From NCBI GenBank assembly GCA_018449595.1, contig JAAVUU010000001.1, positions 248,001-312,000 of the forward strand: a stretch of 64,000 nt of DNA, read 5' to 3'. The DNA is from Rhizobiales bacterium dw_265 (GTDB lineage Bacteria > Pseudomonadota > Alphaproteobacteria > Micropepsales > Micropepsaceae). Every line of letters begins with the position of its first letter. The first letter of the stretch is position 1. A model generated the notes under the pieces. That model searched no databases. It saw nothing but the letters and a program-made list of their open reading frames with translations, and was not told the DNA's origin. Positions 8,808 through 17,089 of the stretch are shown one piece after another. Position numbers and translations under genes: made by a program.

Positions 8808-9791
8808 CTAGGCCTGCTGCTCCAGGGCCGCCAGGGCATCGGCGATGCGCGCGGTCGCCGCCCCGGCGGCGGGGATCACGCCGCCCATGGTCAGGAAGCC
8901 GTGAATCATGTCGGCGAAATAGAGCGGCTCGACCGGCACCCCGGCCAGGGTCAGTTTCATGGCATAGGCCGCCGCTTCGTCGCGCAACGGATCGAAACCC
9001 GCATACAACAGGACGGTGGGCGGCAGGCGGGCGAGATCGTCGGCGAACAAGGGCGACAGCCGCCAGTCGTCGCGCGCCACCCCCGCGGGCGCATATTGAT
9101 CGCGATACCAGGCATAAAGCGGCGCGGTGAGCAGGTAACCGTCCGCCAGCTTGCGGTGCGACGCCAGGGAGGCCGACATGTCGAGGCAGGGATACAGCAG
9201 CAACTGCCGCCAGGGCTGGATGCCGGTCTGGTCCCGCAGCACCAGGGCGGCGGCCGCCGCGAGGTTGCCGCCGGCGCTGTCGCCGCCGATGGAGATGCGC
9301 GCCGGATCGGCGCCCAGTTCGCGGTAATTCTGCTGGACCCAGCGCCAGGCTGCCAGGGTATCGTTCAACGCCGCCGGATAGGGCGCTTCCGGCGCCAGCC
9401 GGTACTCCACCCAGATCACGATCTGCCCGGTGGCATTGGCAAGGGCGCGGCAGAAGGGCTCATAGGTCGCCAGCGACCCCAGCACCCAGCCGCCGCCATG
9501 CAGATAGACGATCGCCGGCAGCGGGTCGCCCTGGCGGAATTTGCGCGGGCGGATCACGGTCAGGCGCGGCGCGCCGCGTTCCGCCGGCAGGATATGGAAG
9601 ACGCTTTCCACCGGCTGCATCTCGGCCAGGAATTGGCGGCGATTGAGATTGTAGCGATGGCGAACGGCGCGGATGTCCGCATCCGGCGGCGCAAGAGTGT
9701 TGCCCAGGAGTTCAATGACGCGCTGGGCGGTGGGATGCGGTTCATCCGGCCCGGTGTGAACAAGGCGCAGGGCTGGCGAATGCGTGCTCAT
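8808..9791 (-). CDS. Alpha/beta hydrolase, hormone-sensitive-lipase family esterase
   Basis: A 327-residue esterase of the HSL (family IV) group. The oxyanion-hole motif YLHGGGWVLGS is at about residue 95 and the nucleophile elbow ISIGGDSAGGNLAAAAA at about residue 165. The acid (YAGFDPLRDEA) and base (MIHGFLTMGG) regions follow at their usual positions. There is no signal peptide, so the enzyme is likely cytoplasmic and acts on short-chain acyl esters. It lies downstream of the TlpA-like gene but is separated from it by a GC-rich terminator-like hairpin, so it may be transcribed independently. Confidence 0.9.
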   Translation of the reverse strand: MSTHSPALRLVHTGPDEPHPTAQRVIELLGNTLAPPDADIRAVRHRYNLNRRQFLAEMQPVESVFHILPAERGAPRLTVIRPRKFRQGDPLPAIVYLHGGGWVLGSLATYEPFCRALANATGQIVIWVEYRLAPEAPYPAALNDTLAAWRWVQQNYRELGADPARISIGGDSAGGNLAAAAALVLRDQTGIQPWRQLLLYPCLDMSASLASHRKLADGYLLTAPLYAWYRDQYAPAGVARDDWRLSPLFADDLARLPPTVLLYAGFDPLRDEAAAYAMKLTLAGVPVEPLYFADMIHGFLTMGGVIPAAGAATARIADALAALEQQA

Positions 9792-9822
9792 GACTTCTCC
9801 TTGGGCCCCCGCCGGAAAATAG

Positions 9823-9852
9823 GGGCGGCCGCAGATCGCTCCGCGGCCGCCC
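9823..9852 (-). terminator. Rho-independent terminator after TlpA-like gene
   Basis: A perfect 10-bp GC stem (GGGCGGCCGC at 9823-9832 pairing with GCGGCCGCCC at 9843-9852) with a 10-nt loop lies 10 bp past the stop of the TlpA-like gene. On the minus strand it is followed by CCTATTTTCC, a short T-rich tail. Position and shape fit termination of the redox cluster transcript. Confidence 0.65.
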
Positions 9853-9861
9853 GGTTGGACG

Positions 9862-11241
9862 TTACTTCTGCGCCGCCGCGAACTTGACCGGCTCCGCCGC
9901 GCTGGCGGTCACTTTCTCGGCCAGCAACTGCTCGATGCGGCCGGTGAACTCGGTCTTGAGCTGGGTGTTGAATTCGCCGCTGGCGGGCGAGGCAAAGCCG
10001 GAATGCACCGCCCGCACCTTGCCGTCACGGCCGATGAAGACGGTCGCCGGCCAGGTGTCGAGATGGTTGAGCTGGGGCACCTTCTCCCACATCTCCGACG
10101 GCGAGCCGGCCTGCAGATAGCTGTATTTCACGCCATATTTCCTGATGAAGGCGCGTTCGCGGACCAGCGTGCCCTGCTGTTCCGGCTCCTCGAAGTCCAG
10201 CGCCACGATGCGCAGGCCCTTGTCGCGATACTGCTTGTCCAGCTTCACCAGATACTGCGCCTCGTCATGGCAGTTGGGGCACCAGGTGCCGGTGACGATG
10301 GCCAGAACCACCTTGTTCTTGTAGTCGGGATCGTCGTTGGAAACGAGCTTGCCGTTCACATCCTTGAAGCTGAACTTGAAGATCTCGTTGGGATCGCGCG
10401 CGACGGTATGGGTCAGGAAATCGTCCGGCGCGGGCAGCCCCTTGGCCTTGGCGACATCCTCGCGCCAGGCCGTCAGCACCTTGGCATAGCGGCCATCGGG
10501 GGGCGCGTCGGCGGCATAGCTGTTGCCGCCGGCCGGAGCCTTGGCGTCGCCGGCATAGGAGGCTTCCTGGGGCGCGGGACGGGCGCGCTGCTGCTCCACC
10601 GACAGCGAACCGTCGGCATTGGGCGTCACGGTGATGACGCCGGGCCGGCCGCCGTCGAAATGGCTCAGCACCCATTTGCCGTCCTTGAAGCTGCCGCTGT
10701 AGGAGCCGGTATCGCCATCGATGCGCAGGATCGAGGCCGCGACTTCCGGGCCCTTCTGGTCCACGATGACGCGGAAGGCCTTCTCGCCCTTGGACGACGG
10801 CGCATCGAGCGCCACGACATACGTGCCGGCAATGGCGGGCACGTCAGCGGCGGCGGCGGCGGTGTCGACATGGCGCACCGCGTGAAAGCCGTAATTGGCG
10901 CTGGATTCGCGGTTCTGGGCGACGGCGGTGCCGTCCAGCTGGCCGTCCTTCACATCGGCGCTGATGGTGGTCAGGTAATGTTCGACATTCAGGGTCAGCT
11001 TGCCGTCCTTGAAGCTGGCGCTAGTGGTGCCGTCATAGGGCTTGAAGCCGTCGTAAAAGACGCCCTGCAGCGTGTCGCCCGAGCCCTTGATGTCGAGCCG
11101 GAAGGGAATATCGGTGCCATCGCGGGTCAGCACCGCATCCCACCGGCCGTTCAGCGCGGCGGCGTCGGTGCCCGCGGCAACGGCCGCGCTGCCGCTCATG
11201 AGAACGGATGTCAGGGCGGCGAACTTGAGAACTGTTTTCAT
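9862..11241 (-). CDS. Exported TlpA-like thioredoxin-fold protein with large N-terminal extension
   Basis: A 459-residue secreted protein. A signal peptide (MKTVLKFAALTSVLMSGSAAVAA) is followed by about 230 residues of beta-rich sequence unlike thioredoxin. The C-terminal thioredoxin/AhpC-TSA domain carries the redox motif GTWCPNCHDEA at about residue 330. The CPNC pair and following LDKQYRDKGLRIVALDFE strand are typical of TlpA/ResA-type periplasmic thiol reductases. It is the last gene of a three-gene set with a DsbD-alpha-like protein and a heme protein, which suggests thiol reduction linked to cytochrome or metal-protein maturation. The start at 11241 has a good GAAGGAA ribosome-binding site. 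The role of the N-terminal domain is unknown. Confidence 0.85.
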   Translation of the reverse strand: MKTVLKFAALTSVLMSGSAAVAAGTDAAALNGRWDAVLTRDGTDIPFRLDIKGSGDTLQGVFYDGFKPYDGTTSASFKDGKLTLNVEHYLTTISADVKDGQLDGTAVAQNRESSANYGFHAVRHVDTAAAAADVPAIAGTYVVALDAPSSKGEKAFRVIVDQKGPEVAASILRIDGDTGSYSGSFKDGKWVLSHFDGGRPGVITVTPNADGSLSVEQQRARPAPQEASYAGDAKAPAGGNSYAADAPPDGRYAKVLTAWREDVAKAKGLPAPDDFLTHTVARDPNEIFKFSFKDVNGKLVSNDDPDYKNKVVLAIVTGTWCPNCHDEAQYLVKLDKQYRDKGLRIVALDFEEPEQQGTLVRERAFIRKYGVKYSYLQAGSPSEMWEKVPQLNHLDTWPATVFIGRDGKVRAVHSGFASPASGEFNTQLKTEFTGRIEQLLAEKVTASAAEPVKFAAAQK

Positions 11242-11273
11242 GGCGGTGTTCCTTCGGTTGGTTGTTGATGAAT

Positions 11274-12719
11274 TCACGGGTTTGCGGCGGCCAGCTTCAG
11301 ATGTTTGGCGCGGGCATAGTCCTGCCATTCGGCCGGCAGGCCGGGCTTGGTTTCCACCAGGATGGAAAGGATCGCCGCGCGGTCCCTGGGCGTGAGGTTG
11401 GCGAAGTCCGCGCTCTGGTCCTGGCCGCTCAAGACCTGCAGCAGGCGATGATAGACATAGCCCTTGGCCGGCTCGGGCAAGGTATCGAAGGCGACGTTGT
11501 AGATCAGATAGCTCAACGGATATTTGAAGATGCGGTCGTGCAGGTCGAAATCGCGCAGCGACCGGCCCTTGGAATCGCGCACGCCGCGGCTTGCGAACTC
11601 CCGCGCGAAGGCGGAGTCCCTGATGATCTGGCGCGCATCCAGCCCGCCCAGCGGGGTTTCGTTGGCGAACAGCAGGAAGCGCACCAACTGGTCGGCGGGC
11701 TTGCGGATCTGGCGCTGCGTCGCGTCCGGCAGCGCTTCCAATGATGGCGCTTCAACAGACGCCTGGCCGGGATTGGCCTTGGCCAGCGCATACAGCGCCA
11801 GGCGGGTCTGATAGTTGGTCTGGGTGATCAGATTGTGCAGCTGGGCCTGATGCGTCAGCACCAGCAATGCCACCTGGTCGCTGCCCGGCGCGAGATAGGC
11901 GGACGGGTCGTAGGGCGGCTTGTCGCCCAGCGGGGCCAGTTGCGGCGGCGTCGGCGGCGACGCTGGCGTGGTCATGGAAATCTGGGTGGCGGTCGGCGTG
12001 ACCGTTTGATCCACGGTGACGGCATTGGCCATCGAGGTTTTGGCCAGCGCCCCCGACACAAACCAGCCGCCCCAGCGTTGCGTCAGCGGGGTTTCCTGGT
12101 CGGTGATATAGCTTGGCGCGCGCGGCGTCAGCGTGCCGCTGGCGGTCGGGAACACCGAACGCAGCAGCACGCCCGGCACGCCGCGGGTGCCCGCCGCGAT
12201 GTGGCATTGGGTGCAATCCAGTTCGGCGCGCTGGAAGACCGGCTTGTCCACCTTGCGTTCGTCCAGCAGATAGAAGATCGCGCCCTGTCTGGGATCGAAG
12301 GAAACGATCTCGATGGCATTGCCGTCATGGACTTTGCCGACATAGACATCGTCATTGTAATAGAGCGCGCGCGGATGCTGCGGCGAAATCTTGGGATACT
12401 GGAAACTGGTCTTGGAGAAGACCAGGGTCTGGGACTCAACCGGCACCTTCAGCAGGCTCAGCACCGAACGCAGATAGCCCTGGTCCTGGTCATAGCTGAG
12501 GCTGGCATTGCCCGCCTCGATCTGCTTTTGCAGCAGCGCAACGGGGTCGCTCAGATCCTGGGAGCGGTAATTGATCGGCGCATCGCTGTAAGGAATATAG
12601 CCCTGGTTGCGCACCGCGATCTGCGCGAGCACCGGCAGCGCCAGGCAGCCCGCCAAACCCAAGCCAATGGCCGATGCCGGTATCCGGCGCAGACGGCGAA
12701 CGACTCCGGTCAAATCCAC
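11274..12719 (-). CDS. Exported mono-heme cytochrome c-like protein
   Basis: A 481-residue exported protein. The start is taken as GTG at 12719, with AGGGG about 8 bp upstream inside the end of the preceding gene. An N-terminal hydrophobic segment (AIGLGLAGCLALPVLAQ) is followed by one heme-binding motif, DCTQCHIAAGTRG, at about residue 195. The rest lacks any motif I can place, apart from a Pro/Thr-rich linker (TTPASPPTPPQLAPLGD). A single CxxCH in a protein this long suggests a c-type cytochrome domain within a larger redox or substrate-binding protein. It lies between the DsbD-alpha-like and TlpA-like genes, both thiol-redox proteins needed for reduction of heme-binding cysteines, so the three probably act together in the periplasm. 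Confidence 0.72.
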   Translation of the reverse strand: MDLTGVVRRLRRIPASAIGLGLAGCLALPVLAQIAVRNQGYIPYSDAPINYRSQDLSDPVALLQKQIEAGNASLSYDQDQGYLRSVLSLLKVPVESQTLVFSKTSFQYPKISPQHPRALYYNDDVYVGKVHDGNAIEIVSFDPRQGAIFYLLDERKVDKPVFQRAELDCTQCHIAAGTRGVPGVLLRSVFPTASGTLTPRAPSYITDQETPLTQRWGGWFVSGALAKTSMANAVTVDQTVTPTATQISMTTPASPPTPPQLAPLGDKPPYDPSAYLAPGSDQVALLVLTHQAQLHNLITQTNYQTRLALYALAKANPGQASVEAPSLEALPDATQRQIRKPADQLVRFLLFANETPLGGLDARQIIRDSAFAREFASRGVRDSKGRSLRDFDLHDRIFKYPLSYLIYNVAFDTLPEPAKGYVYHRLLQVLSGQDQSADFANLTPRDRAAILSILVETKPGLPAEWQDYARAKHLKLAAANP

Positions 12720-12723
12720 GGCG

Positions 12724-13224
12724 TCACCCCTGCAGATTGAGGATCGCGGAGAGATGCACGGTCCTGGGCGGCTGGCAGACCCGGCCATTGCAGGTCTGGA
12801 ACCGCACATCCACCGGAATCACCTGCGGGCCGGCGCCGGCATGCGGCTTGAAGCGAACCGGCACCGTCACCGTGAACGGACTGGTATAGAACTGGGTCTC
12901 CAGGCCGAAGGCGGGATCGCGCAGCTTTTCCGGCTTGCTGCCGGCGGGCGCGCCATCGGCCGCCGCCACATCGTTCGCCGCCACCGTCACCACAAGCGGC
13001 GTCGGACCTTGCGGCGACTGCTTGAGCGAATAGATGTGCCAGCCCGTGGCGACCGTGCCGTGCAGGATCAGCGCGGCGCGGCCCGGCTTCGCGGCGGCAT
13101 CCGGCGGCTGCACCGTCCAGGAAACCGTATCGCGCGCGGCATCGTCAGGGGCCTGGGCCAGGGCGCCGCCCAGAGACAGAAACAGCGACAGAAACAGGAA
13201 AACCGGCGCGAAACGAATGAGCAC
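12724..13224 (-). CDS. DsbD N-terminal (alpha) domain-like periplasmic protein
   Basis: A 166-residue exported protein with signal peptide (MLIRFAPVFLFLSLFLSLGGALAQ). Its fold signature is that of the DsbD-alpha/DsbC-like domain: GWHIYSLKQSPQGPTPL near the middle and a C-terminal cysteine pair in FQTCNGRVCQPPRTVHL, matching the CxxxxC redox pair of DsbD-alpha. The transmembrane and C-terminal thioredoxin domains of full DsbD are absent, so the protein needs a separate electron donor. The stop codon is 4 bp from the GTG start of the cytochrome gene, so they are co-translated. It is the first gene of the redox operon; an AT-rich dyad lies 14 bp upstream of the start. Confidence 0.82.
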   Translation of the reverse strand: MLIRFAPVFLFLSLFLSLGGALAQAPDDAARDTVSWTVQPPDAAAKPGRAALILHGTVATGWHIYSLKQSPQGPTPLVVTVAANDVAAADGAPAGSKPEKLRDPAFGLETQFYTSPFTVTVPVRFKPHAGAGPQVIPVDVRFQTCNGRVCQPPRTVHLSAILNLQG

Positions 13225-13237
13225 TTTACCTCCGGAA

Positions 13238-13260
13238 CATTATAGTATACTGAATTGATA
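13238..13260 (-). promoter_or_regulatory. AT-rich dyad/promoter of the redox operon
   Basis: Read on the minus strand this 23-bp site begins TATCAATT, has the palindromic core AGTATACT and ends in TATAATG, which contains a consensus -10 hexamer. An almost identical site (differences limited to the core and a one-base gap) precedes the TonB receptor gene at 16889. The site lies 14 bp upstream of the DsbD-alpha-like start, so it would also cover the promoter. Shared operator or promoter is inferred from the repetition in otherwise GC-rich DNA. Confidence 0.55.
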
Positions 13261-13303
13261 GAGATTCAGAAGATTAAGCAAGAGACTTCTGCAAAACAGA
13301 CTT

Positions 13304-13318
13304 ATGAGCATTGCTCAT
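13304..13318 (+). promoter_or_regulatory. Probable LysR-type operator (ATGAGC-ATT-GCTCAT)
   Basis: A perfect 6-bp inverted repeat with a 3-bp centre, 10 bp upstream of the lysR-family start, matches the T-N11-A layout of LysR regulator boxes. It lies in the divergent intergenic region shared with the redox operon, so it may serve both autoregulation and control of that operon. Confidence 0.55.
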
Positions 13319-13328
13319 AGGAGGCTTG

Positions 13329-14162
13329 ATGGTGGTGAACCTGCCCACGGAACTGCTGCGCAGTTTCACGGCAATCGTGGATGCGGGCTCGATGCTCAAG
13401 GCCACCGAACGGGTGTTCGTCACCCAGTCCGCGCTCAGCCTGCAGATGAAGCGGCTGGAAGATCTTGTGCAGATTCCCCTGTTCCAGCGCGAAGGCCGGC
13501 GGCTGACCCTGACCCCCGCGGGCCAAAGCCTGCTGGGTCATGCGCGCGAAATCCTGGACACCAATGACCGGGCGCTGCAGGCGTTGAGCGGCGATGTCCT
13601 GGCGGGACCGGCCCGGCTCGGTTTTGTGCAGGATTTCGCCGAGACCCTGCTCAGCGGCGTGCTGGCCCGCTTCACCCAGCTCAATCCGGAAACCCAGGTC
13701 CAGGTGCGCGTGGGCAATTCGGCGGAACTGCTGGAACTGATGCAGGCCGGCCAGTTGGATGTGGTGCTGTGCATGAGCGGCCAGGACGACCCCATCGCGG
13801 TGCGCACGGCGCCGATGCTGTGGCTGGGCCGGGACGATCTCGCGCGGCAGCAGGTGATTCCGCTTGCGGTGCTGGAGCGGCCCTGCCGCTTCCGCGATGC
13901 CGCGCTGGCGGCGCTGGACCAGGCCGGCCGGCCCTGGCGCATCGTGCTGGAAACGCCAAGCCTGGCGGCGTTGCGGGCGGCGGTGGACTCCGGGTTGGGC
14001 ATCACCTGCCGCACCACCCATTTCATGGATGCCGTCATCGGCGCCCATGAAGCGCTGCCGTCCCTGCCCCATGTCGCTTATGTGCGTCATATCCGCAGCA
14101 ACCCGCATCCGACCATCAACCGCCTGGCGGATTTGATCCAGACGGCGGCACTGGAGCTTTAG
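13329..14162 (+). CDS. LysR-family transcriptional regulator
   Basis: A 277-residue regulator with an N-terminal winged helix-turn-helix (about residues 6-63: LLRSFTAIVDAGSMLKATERV followed by QSALSLQMKRLED) and a C-terminal periplasmic-binding-protein-like effector domain. The start at 13329 has an AGGAGG-like site 7 bp upstream; a TTG 18 bp earlier is not needed. It is divergent from the DsbD-alpha/cytochrome/TlpA operon and convergent with a TonB receptor gene. Both of these carry the same unusual AT-rich dyad upstream, making them the likely regulon. The effector is unknown. Confidence 0.9.
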   Translation: MVVNLPTELLRSFTAIVDAGSMLKATERVFVTQSALSLQMKRLEDLVQIPLFQREGRRLTLTPAGQSLLGHAREILDTNDRALQALSGDVLAGPARLGFVQDFAETLLSGVLARFTQLNPETQVQVRVGNSAELLELMQAGQLDVVLCMSGQDDPIAVRTAPMLWLGRDDLARQQVIPLAVLERPCRFRDAALAALDQAGRPWRIVLETPSLAALRAAVDSGLGITCRTTHFMDAVIGAHEALPSLPHVAYVRHIRSNPHPTINRLADLIQTAALEL

Positions 14163-14237
14163 CGCCTCGTCCTCATGATGCGGCAGCCGCGGCCTGGACG
14201 CTTATGATATTCCGTCAAGTAACGAATGAATGCGCAA

Positions 14238-14265
14238 AATCCGGCGATGCGGGCATCGCCGGATT
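14238..14265 (-). terminator. Rho-independent terminator of TonB receptor gene
   Basis: A perfect 12-bp stem (AATCCGGCGATG at 14238-14249 with CATCGCCGGATT at 14254-14265) and 4-nt loop lies 30 bp beyond the receptor stop. On the minus strand it is followed directly by TTTTGCG. It lies between two convergent genes and may act in both directions. Confidence 0.75.
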
Positions 14266-14294
14266 CTGTGCAGGACGGATGAGGCGGGAATGCC

Positions 14295-16889
14295 TCAGAA
14301 GTTGATGGTCACGCGCCCATAATAGAAACCGCCATTGATGCCGTAGGGCGAGATGGCGTTGGGCTGGAAGTAGACCGAAGACCCGTCGATCGGGGCGCCG
14401 GCCTGGGTGATGCCGATGGCTTCGGGGGCCTTGTCGAACAGGTTGTTGGCCCCGACGGTGAAGGTCAGGTTGTCGAGGAGAGTCTTGCTGATCTCCAGGT
14501 CGGTGATGGCGGCCGTCGATACTTTTTGGGGAATGTAGGGCGTGCCGTTGCCGGAGGGCTGGTACAGCTGGGAAGACGGACCATAGATGGTTTCCCGCAG
14601 GTTGACACTCCAGCTTTCCCAGCTCCACAGCACCCCCAGGCCGATCTTGAATTTGGGCGAGGCCTGGGTCAGCGTCGAGATCGCCAGGGGCGAGACCAGC
14701 ACGGCGCCGGCGGCCTGGAGCGGCGCGGGATTGGGCGCGATGCGCGAGACCGAGGTCTCGCCCCAGTTCAGCGCCGCGGTCCAGTTCACATTGCCGTATT
14801 CGGCGAAGTCGCTGATGTAGTTGGCGGTGATGTCCACGCCATGGGTCAGGGTGCTGACCGCGTTGGCGAAAACGGTGGTGCCCTGGGTGTTCACGGTGGG
14901 ATCGAGCACATTGCCGTTGGCGGCGATGGCCTGGCCGATGATCGCGCCGCCCGGCTGTATCACGCCGCTGCGCTGGTAATAGACGGTGCCGGTGCCGACA
15001 ATACGGTTGCCGATGGCGATGCTGTAGGCGTCAACCGTGGCGCTGAAATTGTCGAACAGATGAGTGACGAAACCGACGCTGAAATTGGCCGAGCTTTCCG
15101 GCGCCAACGGCTGGACGCCTTCAACCTTCGCCGCCGGCGAGTTCGGGCCGATCTGCACGGTGGCCGAAGTCGGGGAGACGTTGGTGGCGTTGTAATATTC
15201 TTCTTCCAGGGTCGGGGCGCGGAAGCCGCTGGCGATGGTGCCGCGGATGGCGAACGCCGGGCTGATGTCGTAGCGCGCCGTGATCTTGCCGACCTGGGCA
15301 TCGTGGAAGTCGGTATAATATTCGTGGCGGCCGGCGATATCGAGCTGCAGGTCCTTGATCGGCGACAGGGCGACATCGATGTATTCCGCGTAGTTCTTGC
15401 GGCTCTTGGACAGGGCCTGGAATGGCGCATAGCCCGGGAAGGACTGGGCGCCGCTCTTGTAGTAAGAGGCCGGGTCGCCCGGCGTGATGGCATAGGTGTC
15501 CTCACGCCCCTCAAAACCGAACGCCACCGACAACGGCGTGGCCAGGCCGATCTCTACGCTTCTGCTGAAATCGGCGTTGAAAGTCGCTTGCGAGGCGATG
15601 AAGCTGCCGTCATAGAAATTTCCGGGAGAGGTATGGGTGTCGGTGAACAATGACAGGTTGGCCGAATTGGCGGTGCCGATCTTCTCATTGTCCTTGCCGT
15701 AGCTGCCCGACAAATCCCAGCTCCAGCCGAAGGCATCGCCCTTGGCGCCGAAGGTATAGGAATAATCCTCCTCGTTCAGCGTTTCCAGCGGCACGAAGCC
15801 GGCGGTCGAGAAGATCGCCTCGCCCGGATTGGTGTAGTTGTTGATCGAGGTGCTCGCCACCTGATAGCCGGGATTGACCGCGCCGCCGGGCAGATACTGC
15901 TGGTTGGAATACTGGCTGGCGATCACCGTGCCGGGATTGCGGGTGTTTTCGCGGGTCTTGCCGTTGCGATGGCCATAGCTGCCATTGGAATAGAGCGTCA
16001 CGCCCGGCGCGGCTTCATATTCGGCGTTGTAGAGAATGGTGTTGAGCAGGGACTGCGGATCGCCGTCAATCGGATTGGTGCGGGGATAGCCCGGAATGAT
16101 CGTCAGATCGGGATACGGCGGGCGGCTGGAACTGCCGACGGGAAAGGGCGTGCCATCCGCCTGGAGCAGGCGGGGATCGGCGCCGCCGCGCTGGCTGAAG
16201 CCGCGGAAACGCCGCTCGCCGGTGATGGTCAGGAAACCCTTGCCGCCCAGGTCGAAACCGACATTGCCGGAAAAGTCATAGGTGTCGCCGTCGCCCTGGA
16301 AATACTGCCCGCCCGACGCCTGGACCAGGCCGCCGCTGCTGTTGTGCTTGAGGATGACATTGATCACGCCGGCAATGGCGTCGGTGCCGTATTGGGCGGC
16401 GGCGCCATCCTGCAGCACTTCGATATGGTCGATGGCCGCCACCGGGATCAGATCGAGATCGGTGGTCGCCGCGCCCTGGAACTGGCCGCCGTCGACATGC
16501 AGGTTGGACGAACCGTGGCGGCGCTTGCCGTCCACCAGCACCAGCGTGTCGTTGGGCGACAGGCCGCGCAGCCGCGCCGACAGGGTCAGCGCCCCGGTGT
16601 CGCCGCCATGCGCCTCGGCATTGAAGGACGGGATATTCTGCGCCAGCGACTGGATCAGGTTGGGCTGGCCGACATGGGACAGCGCATCGGCGCCCAGGAC
16701 CGTGATCGGCGCGGCGCTGTCGGCGGCGGTCAGGCCGGTGACGCGTGTGCCGGTGACGATGACGGCTTCGGTATCGTTGGCGGCGACCTGCTGGGCCCTG
16801 GCGGCGACAGTGCCGGCCATGAGAGTCAGAAGGCCCGCTCCCGCCAGAAATGACATGCGCTGCCTGGCAGCCAATTTCGAATAAAACAT
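14295..16889 (-). CDS. TonB-dependent receptor
   Basis: An 864-residue outer-membrane receptor. A signal peptide (about residues 1-33, ending VAARAQQ) precedes a TonB-box/plug region (EAVIVTGTRVTGLTAADSAA). The plug includes LIPVAAIDHIEVLQDGAAAQ and YGTDAIAGVINVILK at about residues 150-180. The barrel ends in TINF with a terminal Phe. The plug resembles the group of receptors with long TTDLDLIPV and GKRRHGSS motifs that are common in sphingomonads and Caulobacter; the ligand is unknown. The start at 16889 has a GGGGG ribosome-binding site; further upstream in-frame methionines overlap the AT-rich promoter. A terminator follows the gene. Confidence 0.92.
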   Translation of the reverse strand: MFYSKLAARQRMSFLAGAGLLTLMAGTVAARAQQVAANDTEAVIVTGTRVTGLTAADSAAPITVLGADALSHVGQPNLIQSLAQNIPSFNAEAHGGDTGALTLSARLRGLSPNDTLVLVDGKRRHGSSNLHVDGGQFQGAATTDLDLIPVAAIDHIEVLQDGAAAQYGTDAIAGVINVILKHNSSGGLVQASGGQYFQGDGDTYDFSGNVGFDLGGKGFLTITGERRFRGFSQRGGADPRLLQADGTPFPVGSSSRPPYPDLTIIPGYPRTNPIDGDPQSLLNTILYNAEYEAAPGVTLYSNGSYGHRNGKTRENTRNPGTVIASQYSNQQYLPGGAVNPGYQVASTSINNYTNPGEAIFSTAGFVPLETLNEEDYSYTFGAKGDAFGWSWDLSGSYGKDNEKIGTANSANLSLFTDTHTSPGNFYDGSFIASQATFNADFSRSVEIGLATPLSVAFGFEGREDTYAITPGDPASYYKSGAQSFPGYAPFQALSKSRKNYAEYIDVALSPIKDLQLDIAGRHEYYTDFHDAQVGKITARYDISPAFAIRGTIASGFRAPTLEEEYYNATNVSPTSATVQIGPNSPAAKVEGVQPLAPESSANFSVGFVTHLFDNFSATVDAYSIAIGNRIVGTGTVYYQRSGVIQPGGAIIGQAIAANGNVLDPTVNTQGTTVFANAVSTLTHGVDITANYISDFAEYGNVNWTAALNWGETSVSRIAPNPAPLQAAGAVLVSPLAISTLTQASPKFKIGLGVLWSWESWSVNLRETIYGPSSQLYQPSGNGTPYIPQKVSTAAITDLEISKTLLDNLTFTVGANNLFDKAPEAIGITQAGAPIDGSSVYFQPNAISPYGINGGFYYGRVTINF

Positions 16890-16930
16890 ATGCAACCCCC
16901 GCTTAAATGACAGGCAGGCGTTGTGCAGCG

Positions 16931-16954
16931 CATTCATACTATAGTAAATTGATA
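16931..16954 (-). promoter_or_regulatory. AT-rich dyad/promoter of TonB receptor, twin of 13238-13260
   Basis: On the minus strand the site begins TATCAATT, has the palindromic core ACTATAGT and ends TATGAATG, 42 bp upstream of the receptor start. About 20 of 23 aligned positions match the site in front of the redox operon, with the two core substitutions compensating each other so that both cores remain palindromes. This pattern is expected for a dimeric regulator site overlapping a promoter. Confidence 0.55.
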
Positions 16955-17089
16955 TATTATGTAGTCTATTATTTGGGCAACTCATGGATGGCGATTGGCG
17001 AACGCCGGCGTCCTCCTGGAGAAGGGCCTTCTGACCGAAGCGGCTTCGCTAAAGACGCAAGACCGGAAAAGCGCGATGAAGGCCCGGCC

